Positions 11,101 through 22,777 of a stretch of DNA of 64,000 bases are shown piece after piece. The position numbers and the translations under genes were made by a program. A model generated the notes under the pieces. The model did not search any database. It had not been told where the DNA came from and saw nothing but the letters and a program-made list of their open reading frames with translations. Every line of letters begins with the position of its first letter. The first letter of the stretch is position 1. Origin of the DNA: Oxytricha trifallax (Eukaryota > Ciliophora > Spirotrichea > Sporadotrichida > Oxytrichidae); NCBI GenBank assembly GCA_000711775.1, contig ARYC01019252.1:1-64000 (forward strand), read 5' to 3'.

Positions 11101-14100
11101 ATAGCTGGTCATAAAGAATCACATAGATGATACAGTCAAAGATCAGATCGTTTTAAAGGAGTAAGTTATTAATCTTAACAAATCGCCCGATTTCAACTTT
11201 TCTATAATTTCCCCTCTAAAATTACTGCTTAAACGATAGTTAAAGAAAGCTTCTATATATAATCAACTATTTCTTATAAATTTTGAATCTTAAATTTAAG
11301 AATAGTTATTATTGATGAAATATAATAAATTTAACTTATAAGATAGATGTTTAGATTTTTATCATAACTATAACAAACGAGATGGGGATCAATCCCAGGT
11401 GCCTACGATTATAAACAAAGCAAATCTATCGAATTTTACTCACTCTAACAAGATCAGAAAAACGTAGAAGAATTAAAGGTAATCACACTCTATCAATTAA
11501 CTCAATTATTAAAATAAAATCAAGCATAGTAGTCACAAATATCAAATAATGAGAATTATTTATCAAATATATGCTTAAATTCTATGTTTTAATGATTAAG
11601 ATATTCTACAATTTTAATTGAATTGGATTATATTTAGATCTATAAAATTAAGGATTTTATATTATATATTTGTTTATAAATAATATAAAGATATTGAATC
11701 ATTAATAAATATCTCAATTTTAATGGTAAAAGATCAAGAATTAAATTGAAATTCTATTAATCTTTATTACTTCCAAATTAATAAATATGAAGTAATAATG
11801 ATTATTTTCAGAGACTTCTCTTATTATAAATGATTAACTGTTTCGTAACCATTCAAGAAAGAAGCTTATTATATTTTTTGTCACTGTCTTGATTGCCTGT
11901 GAAATCACTGGTCAAGTGATTGTTTTCGTGCACGCTACCTTTGATCTAAACCTAATTTATATTTTAGTGTAATTTTTGTCAAAAATTCGATATACTTTTA
12001 AATTAATTATAGTATAGTCCTTCTTGAGACAGTAGACAATAGTAGAGATAACACCAAAAACAAAGAACACGCAAGTTAAGACAATAAATGCAACTAAGAT
12101 GCTTTTTCTGCTCTTGTCCGCAGTTTGAATGAACCCAAAGTCTGCACTGAATTTCTCAGCATCAATTGACAATGTATCAGTCAGATCGTAAAGTGGAATC
12201 ATTTGTTGTCCGATGTTATCAAGAGTGGGGAAAGCGTAGGGCTTTGCTTAGTTAAGATTCAAGAAAACTGTCATGACTCTAAGTCTTTACATTAAGAAAC
12301 CAGAGAATGGCTCAATGATTTATTTGAAGGTGTCTGACTTCACAGAGGTTGTCAAGAAATCTTGGCCATCTAATTGGATCTTCTTTAAGAGGGTCTCATC
12401 GACATTAAGTCCTCCTTGCTTTGAGGCAACAACTGGGAGGTTGAATGAAGGACCAATATCAATAGTAAAGTTATTATTAAACTCAGTAAGTTAATATTTT
12501 CTTTTTTTTGGCACCTGAATTACCACCGCAACTTTATTTTTATTTTAAAATGACAAAATATAACAAATCAAGATTCTTTTTATCACGAATAATACTTAGC
12601 CTCTCATTAATTTTCTAAATTAAATATGAAATAAATATTTAATACAAAATTTTAGTTTATATTGACATTATTTCCTAATTAGATTTTACAATTAATGAAT
12701 ATAAATTAAACGTTTTCAATATAAAGGCTCATTTTCCAAGACCTAAAATTTATAAAAATATTATAATAGTCTTATCGAACAGATTTTTTTTTAAACAGTC
12801 TATTTTCATAGAAGAAAGCTACTCTAAGTCGTTTAATTGAAAGACCTTACATTTTGATAAATAAAAATTTCCAGTTTTAAAAGTTAGTAAAATTAAGCTT
12901 TATTTAATGATAATAATATATTTAGTTTGACTAAACTAATCAAATGATTTCCTAAATATTATTTTATTAATGTTCCTAAACCAAGGTTGATTTGATCTGA
13001 TATATTCTTATTAAAAAAGGACATTAAAATTAGCATTGAGCAGTCGTGGGCACCTTCTTTCATTTATTAGGGTTATTTGAAGGGTTTGTGGATGAATACT
13101 TGTTGGGTCCATTATTGAATACTTTTTCAGTGTAGGTCTTAGCTAAAATACTTTAGTCATTTTGTTAGAAAGTTGTATCTTCTGAGTAAACCAATGATTA
13201 AAATTTATATCGAAATAGTTTCAGTGAATAATTAAATAGCTTTACTTGTAGACGAAGTTTCTCATATAGACATTGTCATATTAGTTAAGGGTGCCTTCGT
13301 TGATTTCTGGTTTGTATTAAAGTCCATTTGTCATATCATTAAGTGAAACTCTATTATACCAAGGGTTGACTGGAGCTTAAACGTATCCAGTACCATTATA
13401 GATGTTCTGTTGAATGTTACAAATTTTAGAATGTGATACTGAGAAATGAGAAAGACAAATTTATTATAAGATAGGGCTTTAGGTTGATTTGTCTGACTCT
13501 AGAGATTCTCTCTTATTCGAGAGCTCCAGTATCAATTCTCATTTCTTAGTTAGTAACTGAAGGATTGAATTCATTCATAAGGGGAGTAATTTGAGGAGTA
13601 AGATCCTTATCATTACCTTGGAAGAAATCTCCAGCTGTTACAACATTAATGAAATCTGCTTTGTAACCTTTAATCCAATCATTTGCTGATTTTTCAATTA
13701 TTGGAGATCCAAGAAGGTAGTTTTGGACAAGATATCTTAGGCAAGTTAGGAAGTTTTAAGCATTCTTGATCTTTAAATTGTCAGTATATATGTAAATAAT
13801 GTTGTAATACAGTGTTTAATGTATGAAAATTAGTGGAACTACATTTGAACTTGCAAGATGTGAAGATTTTCTTGAGACCAACCTACTTCTAAAATCCCGA
13901 TGACATTACTTCTTTTAAGTAATTGACTACCATGACTGATGCTGAATTCGCTCTTTTCTTTGGTGCTGACCCCAATTCTTTCCAATCTGCATACATAACT
14001 CAACTCTAAAACATTCATGATGACTAAAAGTGCACCACCCTGAAGAATAACTGTACAGCTGAGGAACTAGCCAATATTCAATGGGGCTCTTCAGGAGTTA

Positions 14101-14415
14101 CTCTCTTAGTTCCTAATGCCTACTAAAAGAATCAGTATAAATACACAGGTACTTTTATATTTAAAACCAAGGATTAGAGTTATTAAATTATACTTCTCTT
14201 CCCCATCAAAATCTGTATTTACATCATGGAACTTGGGCAAATCTCCTTGCGAATATTACTACTACATTTCTGAAGTCTTGAAGATCGAAGAACCAATTAT
14301 CCCATCAACTGTTGGTTTCGTGCTAAACAATATCACTGGAATTACCACTGACGAGAAAGCAACCATTATGGTAATCAATATAACAGCTGGCAATAATATT
14401 TCAACTTATACTGAC
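11101..14415. CDS. Scrambled CD36 / LIMP-2 class B scavenger receptor gene
   Basis: CD36-family proteins have two membrane spans around a large ectodomain and bind lipids or lysosomal cargo. Family segments occur here in broken order and on both strands. Plus strand 11101-11163 has IKNHIDDTVKDQIVLKE. Plus 11370-11480 has RWGSIPGAYDYK and then EFYSLQQ. Plus 11845-11960 has a membrane span. Plus 13830-14415 has ectodomain with IQWGSSGVT. Minus 13788-13505 has ANDWIKGYKADFI. Minus 13420-13040 has NIYNGTGYVQAPVN. Minus 12500-11990 has EPFSGFLMQRLRV, matching the family's EPITGF..AKRLQ block, and then the C-terminal span. One junction is proven by a shared 9-bp pointer. The order of the other segments is inferred only from the family. 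Confidence 0.75.
11957..12500 (-). other. C-terminal MDS of the CD36-like gene
   Basis: The minus-strand frame encodes the last ectodomain block with EPFSGFLMQRLRV and VNL-like strands. It continues to MIPLYDLTDTLSIDAEKF, then one membrane segment (ILVAFIVLTCVFFVFGV) and a short basic tail, which is the usual CD36/LIMP-2 ending. The nominal frame then runs across the plus-strand membrane-span segment at 11845-11960, so the true stop or pointer is probably near 11980-12010. Confidence 0.75.
13505..13788 (-). other. Inverted MDS of the CD36-like gene
   Basis: Read leftward from 13788, the segment opens with TATACTGAC and encodes TDNLKIKNAQNFLTCLRY. It then gives the GYKADFI block, which corresponds to the GYRDPF region of CD36. 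The preceding segment lies on the opposite strand and ends at 14415 with the same TATACTGAC in the same codon phase (Tyr-Thr-Asp). Joining them places MVINITAGNNISTYTD in front of NLKIKNAQ, as the family alignment requires. Confidence 0.8.
13830..14415 (+). other. Plus-strand ectodomain MDS of the CD36-like gene
   Basis: Encodes FLRPTYFQNPDDITSF, a Cys-bearing part with DDQKCTTLKNNCTAEEL, then ANIQWGSSGVTLLVPN. A GT-AG intron of about 45 bp follows near 14151-14195. The segment continues with FTSWNLGKSPCEYYYYISEV and ends MVINITAGNNISTYTD at the pointer at 14407-14415. An in-frame TGA near 13825 marks the left limit. Which segment precedes it is unresolved. Confidence 0.7.
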
Positions 14416-14497
14416 TATTTAACTAGAAATTATATTAAGTGCATGTTATTGATGAGGATTTATTAAAATTTTAATTAACAAAATATACAACTCCAAA

Positions 14498-17400
14498 ATG
14501 ATGGACGATGATAATCACAGTTAAATGCCACCTCAATCGGACTTTTCTTTAAGAAAAAGGTCAGTTCCTGTTCACCCTAAGGGCTTCAAAAATGAATGGG
14601 GAGCACTTCTCTAGCATTAAGCTGAAGTACAATCGCTTTTAGAAGTTGAATAACACTAGAAAGAAATGCAAAAGAAGCAGAAATTTAGGTATAACATTAA
14701 ACAATCTTGCAAAATCAAAGATTTTTACTGCCCTTTCTCACAACATTTTATAACTGTTTATTTAGGGAAGAACTTGACAAGCAATTAAACGGGTTCAGAG
14801 AGAAAGCTCTTGAGTTAGATAAAGAAAAACACAGCTTTGAGTAACGGTAGATTCTAGAGTAGAACAGTCATGTAAGCTTTAATTTACTACTGCTCGAAGT
14901 TTAAAATACAATAACTCAAACTTATTTTATTAGGTTTTTAAGCAAAGAGAACAGCTTCAAGTAATGCAAGAGCGAGAATCTACAAAAAGATTAATGAGCG
15001 ATAATCTTGAACAATTGAAGCACAGAAGAGAACAAGAAAAAAGATAAGAGGAAGAGGAAAAACAAAAATTCAACTAGAAAATTCATCATGATAAAATGTA
15101 TGAGTCTATGGCTAAAAACTATGAAGAATAGCAAAAATAGAGGTAGAAGTAAGATCTCTAAGATTGGTATAAAGATGAAACATATCGCAAACACTAAGTG
15201 GCTTAAATGAATAGAGAAAAAGAGAGATACGATCATCATGCATTCATTAATCATGTGGACCAAAATCACTAGAAAGCAATTAAAGAACATCACGATACTA
15301 TCAACAAACATACCTAACTAAGAGAGTATAAAAATGCAATTGGATATGTCCCAGTAGATTAGAGACAAGTTCAAAAGGAACATGCTGTCGAAAGCATGAA
15401 AAGATAGTATGAAGAAAGGATGCCCCCCACATACCTGGAATTTTTTTTAATTCCAGTTTTAAATTTGAATTCCAGTTTAAAACTGGAATTCCAGTTTTAA
15501 ATCTGGAACTTTTTAAAAAAAAATTCCAGATCTGAGAAAAATGTTCCAGATTTAAAACTGGAATTCCAGATTTAAATCTGAAACTTCAGATTTAAAACTA
15601 GTATATATCAGACACAACTATGAAATTTGCTTTTAAATTTTTTTAATAAAAATCATTAATAAATTTTGACATTTTTTTTTTTTTATATTTTTAATTAGAT
15701 TATTCTAAATTATAATATTTTTTGAAAAATTTTCAACTGAGTAGGTATTTTCTATCTTAATATTAATTTCAATTTGTATATATTATTATTTAAAAAAATA
15801 ATTTTAAATATAAAATTATGATTTATAAGAAAATAAGTCTTTTTAATAAATGAAAATTAATTGAAAATATAATGCAAATATTAATATAAAAAATATATCA
15901 TTTTTAATAAAAAAGTTACTATTGACATTCAAATGCATTTAGTGATGGTTAAAAAGTCTATAGACTTTTACTGCAAGTTTGAGTGTTTTATTAATATATA
16001 TTTAGCATTTTAATTGAAATCTATATGCAACCAAATTTCAAATTTTAGTTAAACTATCTTTATATATAGTATAATTAAGGATTCAAACATAGATAGAATA
16101 TACTTATATCTTGATATAATTAATAATTTTTATAAGGAATTCTTAGTACTATAAGAAAAATATTCTAAATTAAAATTAGTAGATGATAAATTAATATATT
16201 TAATGATTAGTGTGCTTAACATTGCACTTTGGTAAACTTATAATTCTGAATAGAATTGTCAAAATTTAACATAGACCCTCTAATCATAAATGATGACTTT
16301 TATGTGTAAACTAATTTTGGAAATTTGATTACACATGTAAATTAAATTAAAATATTAACTATATATTAAATTAGTTTAAAAATCAACATGGAGTCAAACT
16401 AAAAATTATAAAAATTAATGAATGTATAGATTATCAACCATACTAGAACTATCTTTAGATAAGAAAATATATTTAAAAAAATATACTTATAAAAATTAAA
16501 AGAAGAGTAAGATCTTTATTAAAATGATTAATTAAAGATTTATTTTACTTAATATTAGATATAGTCAAATAGTTTAAACAATATAATTAATCATATATTA
16601 TAATAATTTTATCTGAACTTGAACGCACTGATCCAAGACTAATGCAAGTATATGTGCCCATATGATAAAGTAACAAAAATAACATTTATATAACATAATT
16701 TTACTTAATAAAGGGTAACTGACAATTTCAATCATCCTTTATAAGTCTATGAATTTAAACTATTGCATTGACATTATTATTGAAATATTCTCTAAAATCC
16801 AGATTTAAAAATATGAAATTCTTCATAATTAATATAGTCAATGAAAAAGTCAAATAACTATAATTTAATTTTCAAATATAAGGATTAGTCAGTAACTCTA
16901 GGTAAATTACAAATATAAGGATTATTTTCAAAATAATTACAATACATTACAAAGTTATTGGTAGGAGGTAAAAATTATATACAAACTATTACTGATTACA
17001 GAAAAAGAGTTAATTTTTTGGATTAGATCTCTAAAAGATATAATTAATAAATTATAAATGTGTATTTCTTTATTATATACCATTAAAATTTAAACAGTCT
17101 TTAATAAATGGGGTTTTATACAATTCTATTACTATTTCAAAGTTATTTATAAAAGATTTAAAAAAAAACAACTGATAATTATTATATAAAAAAAATATTA
17201 TAAAATAAAGTGTAGGAATGTTTTTATAAAAAAAATTTATTTTTATAATAGTACCTATTAAAATATGCAAAATTTTGAAGATTCATAAATGGCAAAATAC
17301 TATTTCATCAAGAATAATAGATTAAATTATTTATATATAGAAGATATATTTAAGAGTTTTTTTCTTAAAATAAATAATAATTGGAAATATAAAAATTTAT

Positions 17401-20033
17401 AAATTTTATTGATAAATATTAATTGGAAAAAAATATTTTTTTTTGAATAAATAAAAATTATTTTAATGAGGTTCCAGATCTGGAAAAAAAATTCCAGTTT
17501 TATATCTGGAATTCCAGATATAAATCTGGAATAAATAATTTTTTTTTTGGTTCCAGATTTAAAACTGGAATTTTTATTCCAGATCTGGAATTCAAATTTA
17601 AAACTGGAATTTAAAAAAATTCCAGGTATGTGGGGGGCATCCGAAGAAAGATTGACCGAGGAGCAAAGAAAAAAATAGATTGAGGATTAAGTGAAAAATC
17701 AGTAGAAGGAATCTATCATCAATACATACAAATACCAAATGGAAAAGCGAAAATAGGACTAAAATGTTAATAAAATCGAGGATAGAGTTTATGGAAATGT
17801 CCTTCAACAAAGTATTCAAACCTTAAATCAACTTGATTAAGATAAAAAAGTATCTTAAAGATATTAAGCTAGAGAGTATGCAGATACTTTGTAGCGTCAA
17901 ATTTATGATCATAAAGATAGAGAACTTAAGAAATACAACGAAATGAGTGATAGAGAAAAGCAATTAAACATAAGACCTTTGGCAGCTTATGAAACAATGA
18001 CAGGGGATATAAATACCAAGAATATTCCAGGCTTTGAAAGAAATTAAGACAAAGATAATTATAGAAGATTCAATAGAAAAGGAATTCCTCAGGCATTACT
18101 TAATGGTTAAAATATTGATGTTACAGACTCAATTAGTTTGATAGGTGGAAATGACAGAAGAGAATCTCCTTATTAAAACGGGGGCTCTTATACAGCAAGA
18201 GACAATCATCAAAGAATGAGCTTGCCATTAACTTCAAGCAGACAAGGTCTAAATGACAATATGTTTTAAACGCTACAAGGATAAGGCTACAAAATGAATC
18301 AAGATTCAAAACCTTAATCAAAACTACTAGAGTCCTATAATACCATCACTCAAAGCAACTTAAATCAACTTTCATAATTAAATCAATACTAAAACTAACC
18401 ATCCTCCCTTTTGTAAAAAAATTTAGAAATAAATTCATATGTCCCGACAGCTATTGAAAAGGCAAAATAACAATCTCAAGGATTAGAGCCAAGGTAATCT
18501 TTAAGAAGAAATGAAACTATGGGTTCTCTTTTATTCTCAAACCATTAAAATCAGCAAGATAAGAACCCAGCTCCCCTCTTAAGTTCAAGACTAAGAGGTA
18601 ATAGTAGCGGGGGCATGTCAGGGGTATTCAGCTATAATGAGGAAGAAACTAAAAAATAAGAATAAGATCGGTTGAAGTAGATTGAAGAGAGAAGGAGAAA
18701 AGAGCTTGATCGCAAAAGCATAGAGGGTGTTGCGGGCATATCAAGTTTGTTGAAAAATGTAGAGCTCGCTAGATATCATTAAGATGCTGTGGAAACTAAG
18801 TAAACATATAAAGGTGTTTAGAACAATTCAAACTTCATAGCTTTTAAAAATTTGTAGATATTTGACTATAGATTTTATTATATAGGACATTTGCAACATC
18901 ACTAATAAAATGATAAATAATGAAATCTCTAATTAATAAAGTTATTTTACAAGAGAATCATTTTGTTTACCGTAAATAAGAAATGATGAAGGTATTATAA
19001 AATTTTATTTTATAAACCTTTCTATCAAACTATTTGTTTGTTTTTGAAATCATTAAGACTCATCTTTTTTATATTTACCATTAAATATAATAATAGTATT
19101 TAAAATTCTTACTGAGTTAATTCATTATGTTTAAAAATAATTTCCACAATTATAAATAATCACTTGTAACTTTAAATGTATTTTCAATATATAAAATAAA
19201 AAATGCTTTAAAACTTTATTTTATAAACTTAATTTTACAATTATATAAGCAGAAACAAAAATAATATATTTCCTTTAATCAATTTAAATTAATTCAAATG
19301 TAAAAAGAATATCCTTTAATGAAAAAGAAATAATTTTATTGAAAGCTTTTTATTAATAAAACTAATATAATATTTATCAATATTATTTTTTAAAATTAAA
19401 AAAAGTATTTAATTCTTTCTATTTTTAACAAAAACAAATTAATGGAAGATAATTCTATTAATATTTAGATAAATTTCTATTTCTTATTATTCAAAAATAT
19501 ATTAGATTATATCAATTTACAAGTAAATTAGCAACCTTCTTAAAAATACATACAAAATTATATTTTTTTCATCTCTACTGATTAGATTTAATCGTTAATA
19601 TTTGTAGATCTAATCCAACATATTATTATGATTTTTTTAATAATGTATTTTGAATGATTTTCTAACTCATAGAGACAACCAAAGATCCACGACCCTTCTT
19701 TCTGATATTAAGAAGCCCGATCTGTAAAGATCTTCCCTGTTAAGTGATTATTAATCACAAGACTAGGTTGGTTCATAAACTGAAAGATATGGAAAATCTG
19801 ATAACAATTACCAAAATATTAGTAAACCTCTCTAACAAACTTCAAAAGTGAATAAACCAAGTGCTTTAGATGAAATGATGGATTTACTTAAAAATAACAG
19901 AGAATTGGACAAGAGAGTAATAGGTTCCATGAGAGCGGATCATGTTCAAGAAGGCACTAAAAACGTTTTTTATGGGTAAAATGAAAGAGTCACACCTCTA
20001 TAGATGAGTGCTAGATAGGGTCTATTGCATTGA
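14498..20033 (+). CDS. Long coiled-coil protein split by a 2.2-kb transposon and an 0.8-kb insert
   Basis: It starts MMDDDNHSQMPPQ at 14498, with exons 14498-14688, 14766-14871 and from 14934. The first half is a dense Gln/Glu/Lys/Arg coiled coil, likely filamentous or axonemal. A Pro/Ser/Asn-rich part with IRPLAAYETMTGDINTKN follows, then a second charged helix (EERRRKELDRKSIEG). The last segment (19671-20033) holds TTLLSDIKKPDL and ends LLH at TGA 20031. The transposon at 15418-17642 sits between YEE and RLTEEQ; removing it with one 7-bp repeat restores the frame exactly. The last insert (18868-19668) is less sure. No family recognised. Confidence 0.8.
15411..17649. mobile_element. 2225-bp non-autonomous DNA transposon inside an exon, 7-bp TSD GAAGAAA
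   Basis: The element spans 15418-17642. Both ends start GGATGCCCCCCACATACCTG and match as a perfect inverted repeat for about 30 bp (longer with a few gaps). The next 150-200 bp on each side are arrays of a short palindrome of the type TTCCAGTTTTAAAACTGGAA. GAAGAAA lies directly outside each end (15411-15417 and 17643-17649). The interior is extremely AT-rich without a usable reading frame. The host frame reads Y-E-E-R on one side and E-E-R-L-T on the other, so precise loss with one repeat copy leaves an intact exon. Confidence 0.9.
18868..19668 (+). other. Probable 801-bp IES, pointer ATAGA
   Basis: ATAGA occurs at 18868 and 19669 in the same codon phase, and joining there gives IFDYRDNQRSTT. 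The interval is nearly all A/T. The upstream frame otherwise ends about 50 bp later at a TGA, while a clearly coding Ser/Lys/Gln frame resumes at 19671. A 5-bp repeat can occur by chance. An unusually long intron ending TCATAG is the alternative. Confidence 0.5.
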
Positions 20034-20235
20034 CATATATAAGTTTCATAGTTTCATAAAACATATAATAAATTTGATAACATAAATTCATATATTTGAT
20101 GATCTTTTATTATCAAATATTTTATAATGAACTCATGAGTCTAATTGATCTTTTTATAAATAGAATTATTAATAGATGCAGGATTCAACGATGCATTATA
20201 TTAATACATACTACTTTAAATAATCTAATTTTTAA

Positions 20236-20643
20236 TATTGAAGGAATACATTCGATTTGGGAAAATTAAAATTAATTAATTAATTACCTTCAGTTATGTT
20301 TTTGGAAAATGTCTCCAAACCCTGACAATATTATACTCTCTAAATAGCGCATTTAAAATGAGCCTGTGGTTGTTATTGCAATAATGAATTTATCTCATCG
20401 CCCAAGGGAGAAAAACCCCTTTTACTATTTTGGGAAGTTAGCTCAAAATCAAAATATCTTGGTTCCTAGGATGATTCAGGAATATTGCCAAAAGTAAAGT
20501 CCAGCTAAAATTGCTGGATTTACCGCAGAATCGACTCAGATTTGAATTTTAAGTCACTTTGGAATTTATAACTGCCATGATTTTAATATTTAATTAATTT
20601 AATTTTAATTCATTTCCTCAAATCAAATGAATTCCTACAATAA
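20236..20643. repeat. MITE-like element, ATTCGATTTGGG family
   Basis: The left end GGAATACATTCGATTTGGGA pairs with a right end ending TCAAATGAATTCC. The ends are related to those of the element at 24016-24442, and both contain the internal string AAAGTCCAGCTA. The interior is degenerate, and this copy looks older than the one at 24 kb. Confidence 0.6.
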
Positions 20644-21126
20644 TGTAATTGTTCTAACTTAATTTTTCGATATTATAAAATAGATTTAAATATTGATTTT
20701 ACTTTATTAATTTTGAGGAAAAAAATCAAATTTTCAGTATCGATTTTATTATAGTTATATTATAACAATTATATAATTAGGTAAATTGCTTTTACTTTTG
20801 ATTATAGGAAATTTTATTAAATTTATTAGATCATTAAATTAGGTTATGTGTTTGTTATAATGATTTTAATAAACGATTATTTACAAAAAGTGGTCTTTTA
20901 TAATAAAAATGGCATTGTCAAATGAAAATATTTGGCAAATTAAAATAATGGATATGTCATGGTCTAGTTAGTCAAAATAGTAGAAATTTATGGAATTTGC
21001 AGCATTTGAAGTTAAGGAGATTTTTTACCTCGCTTTTATCCTTCTATTTATCCTTATTTCTTCGCAATTCTTCTTCTTTTTCTTACCTATGTTCATTTCT
21101 AATTTATATTAATAATAATTCATTCT

Positions 21127-21210
21127 TTACGGAAATTAATACTGGGGCTTAAGCTTTTCAGATAGTCTTTAATTAGATAAAACTTCATCCTTTTTAATTT
21201 ATAAATGAGG
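21127..21210. repeat. Dispersed short motif, copy 1
   Basis: Contains ACGGAAATTAATA, then GGGCTTAAGC, then a spaced TTAATTAGATA and ATCCTTTT. The same blocks in the same order occur at 50621-50690, and the first two recur in a diverged form at 55158. Each copy is preceded by an AATAATTATTATT-like tract. Function unknown. Confidence 0.6.
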
Positions 21211-22131
21211 AATTTTCAGTGTTTAAATTATTATATTTATATAATAAGATTCATTTATTAATTAGATATGTAAAGTTTACCTCGGAATATTAAATTATAT
21301 AACAGGACTGACATAGGCCTTTTGAGTAATGGGCGTCATTTTTATGACTGCACTTGAACGCAAGTTTTGTACGTCCTCTCTTAAATTCAAAATAATGTAA
21401 TTAAATTACTTCATATAATTTTTATTTGATATCTTATCTACAATTTAATTTATACTTAAATTTCTTAAAATATATATATTTATACTTTTCTCTTGTGATA
21501 ACATAGATAGCACATGCCCTAAATTAAAAAATTAAAAATAAATAATAATAAATCTTACTTTTGCATAGTGCTTTTCGTTAGTATGATCACAGTTTATTAT
21601 AGTTTTGCAGCCTTTTCTCTTTCTCGATATTTATACTTGCTTAATTTATTCTATAAAAAATGAAATTCAATTTTTTTGTAAAATATGATAAAGTAATTAA
21701 TATATTAAAATTATATTTTTAATCTATATCTCGAGTGAAATTTTCCATTTTAATTTAATTATAAAAAGTTTTAATAAGATTAAAAATGATTTAGAAATTT
21801 AAAATTTTATATGCTCAGATAGAATAGTTGTATTATCAGACTAAGGAAGCGTTATTTGTTACTAGGGGAAGAGTAAAGAATTCTGATGACGTGGTTCTTC
21901 AATTTTTTATTGACTTGTTCTGGAAGGCGTAATACTCTGTTTAAATGAAAATTTTATATCATTTTATTACAAACTGCTAAACTAATTCAAAAAGATTTTT
22001 CAAATTATAATGAAATGGTAACTTATAATTGGGAATGTTTCTGAATAAAAGTTAATTTTAATAGAAATTTAAATTTTACATGAATTTAAACATAATTAAA
22101 AGTTTAGTTTGAATTTATTACTATTATGGGG

Positions 22132-22777
22132 TGGTACCTGTCTCACACCCCCCCAATTTTTATTATAGTAAAAATATAAACAAAAAATATCTTACTAGCC
22201 ATATTTGGGTCGAAAATCACGAATTTAATAACTAAAAAACTTTTTGATAACACTTTGAGGTAATATGACTTTGAAAAATTTATCGATTTATCATAAAATT
22301 AAAAATATAAATAGTTAATTTATATTAATTTTTTTTGTGATATTTTTTCCTCCAACATCTCTCACTTCTTAACTTATAATTTCATTGTACTGAAATATGA
22401 AGTCTATTTAAAATTGAATTAATATTTAAGAAAGTGAATAATCAATTATTTTACGAATAATATTGTTTTGTGATTTCAAATATCATAATTAGTTGTCTCC
22501 ATGTTTCAGTACAATGAAATTATAAGTTAAGAAGTGAAAGTTGTTGGAGGAAAAAATATCACAAAAAAATTAATATAAATTAACTATTTATATTTTTAAT
22601 TTATGATAAATCGATACATTTTTTAAAGTCATATTACCTCAAAGTGTTATCAAAAAGTTTTTTAATTATTAAATTCGTGATTTTCGACCCAAATATGGCT
22701 AGTATTAAATTTTTTGCTTATATTTTTACTATAATAAAAATGGGGGGGGGTGTGAGACAGGTACCCCCCCCTATTAT
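22132..22777. mobile_element. 634-bp near-perfect palindrome (foldback element)
   Basis: Two arms of about 280 bp, starting at 22138 and ending at 22771, are inverted copies with few differences. They surround a unique centre of about 80 bp. The tips carry GGTACCTGTCTCACACCCCC. TATTAT (or CTATTAT) flanks both sides at 22132-22137 and 22772-22777. Arm similarity is high, so the insertion is probably recent. There is no coding capacity; the open frame on the right arm mirrors the palindrome. Confidence 0.85.

Noticed and set aside
14116-14466. Independent 116-codon plus-strand protein
   Set aside because: Its first 20 codons come from intron sequence. The remainder is an exon of the CD36-like segment reached through a GT-AG intron.
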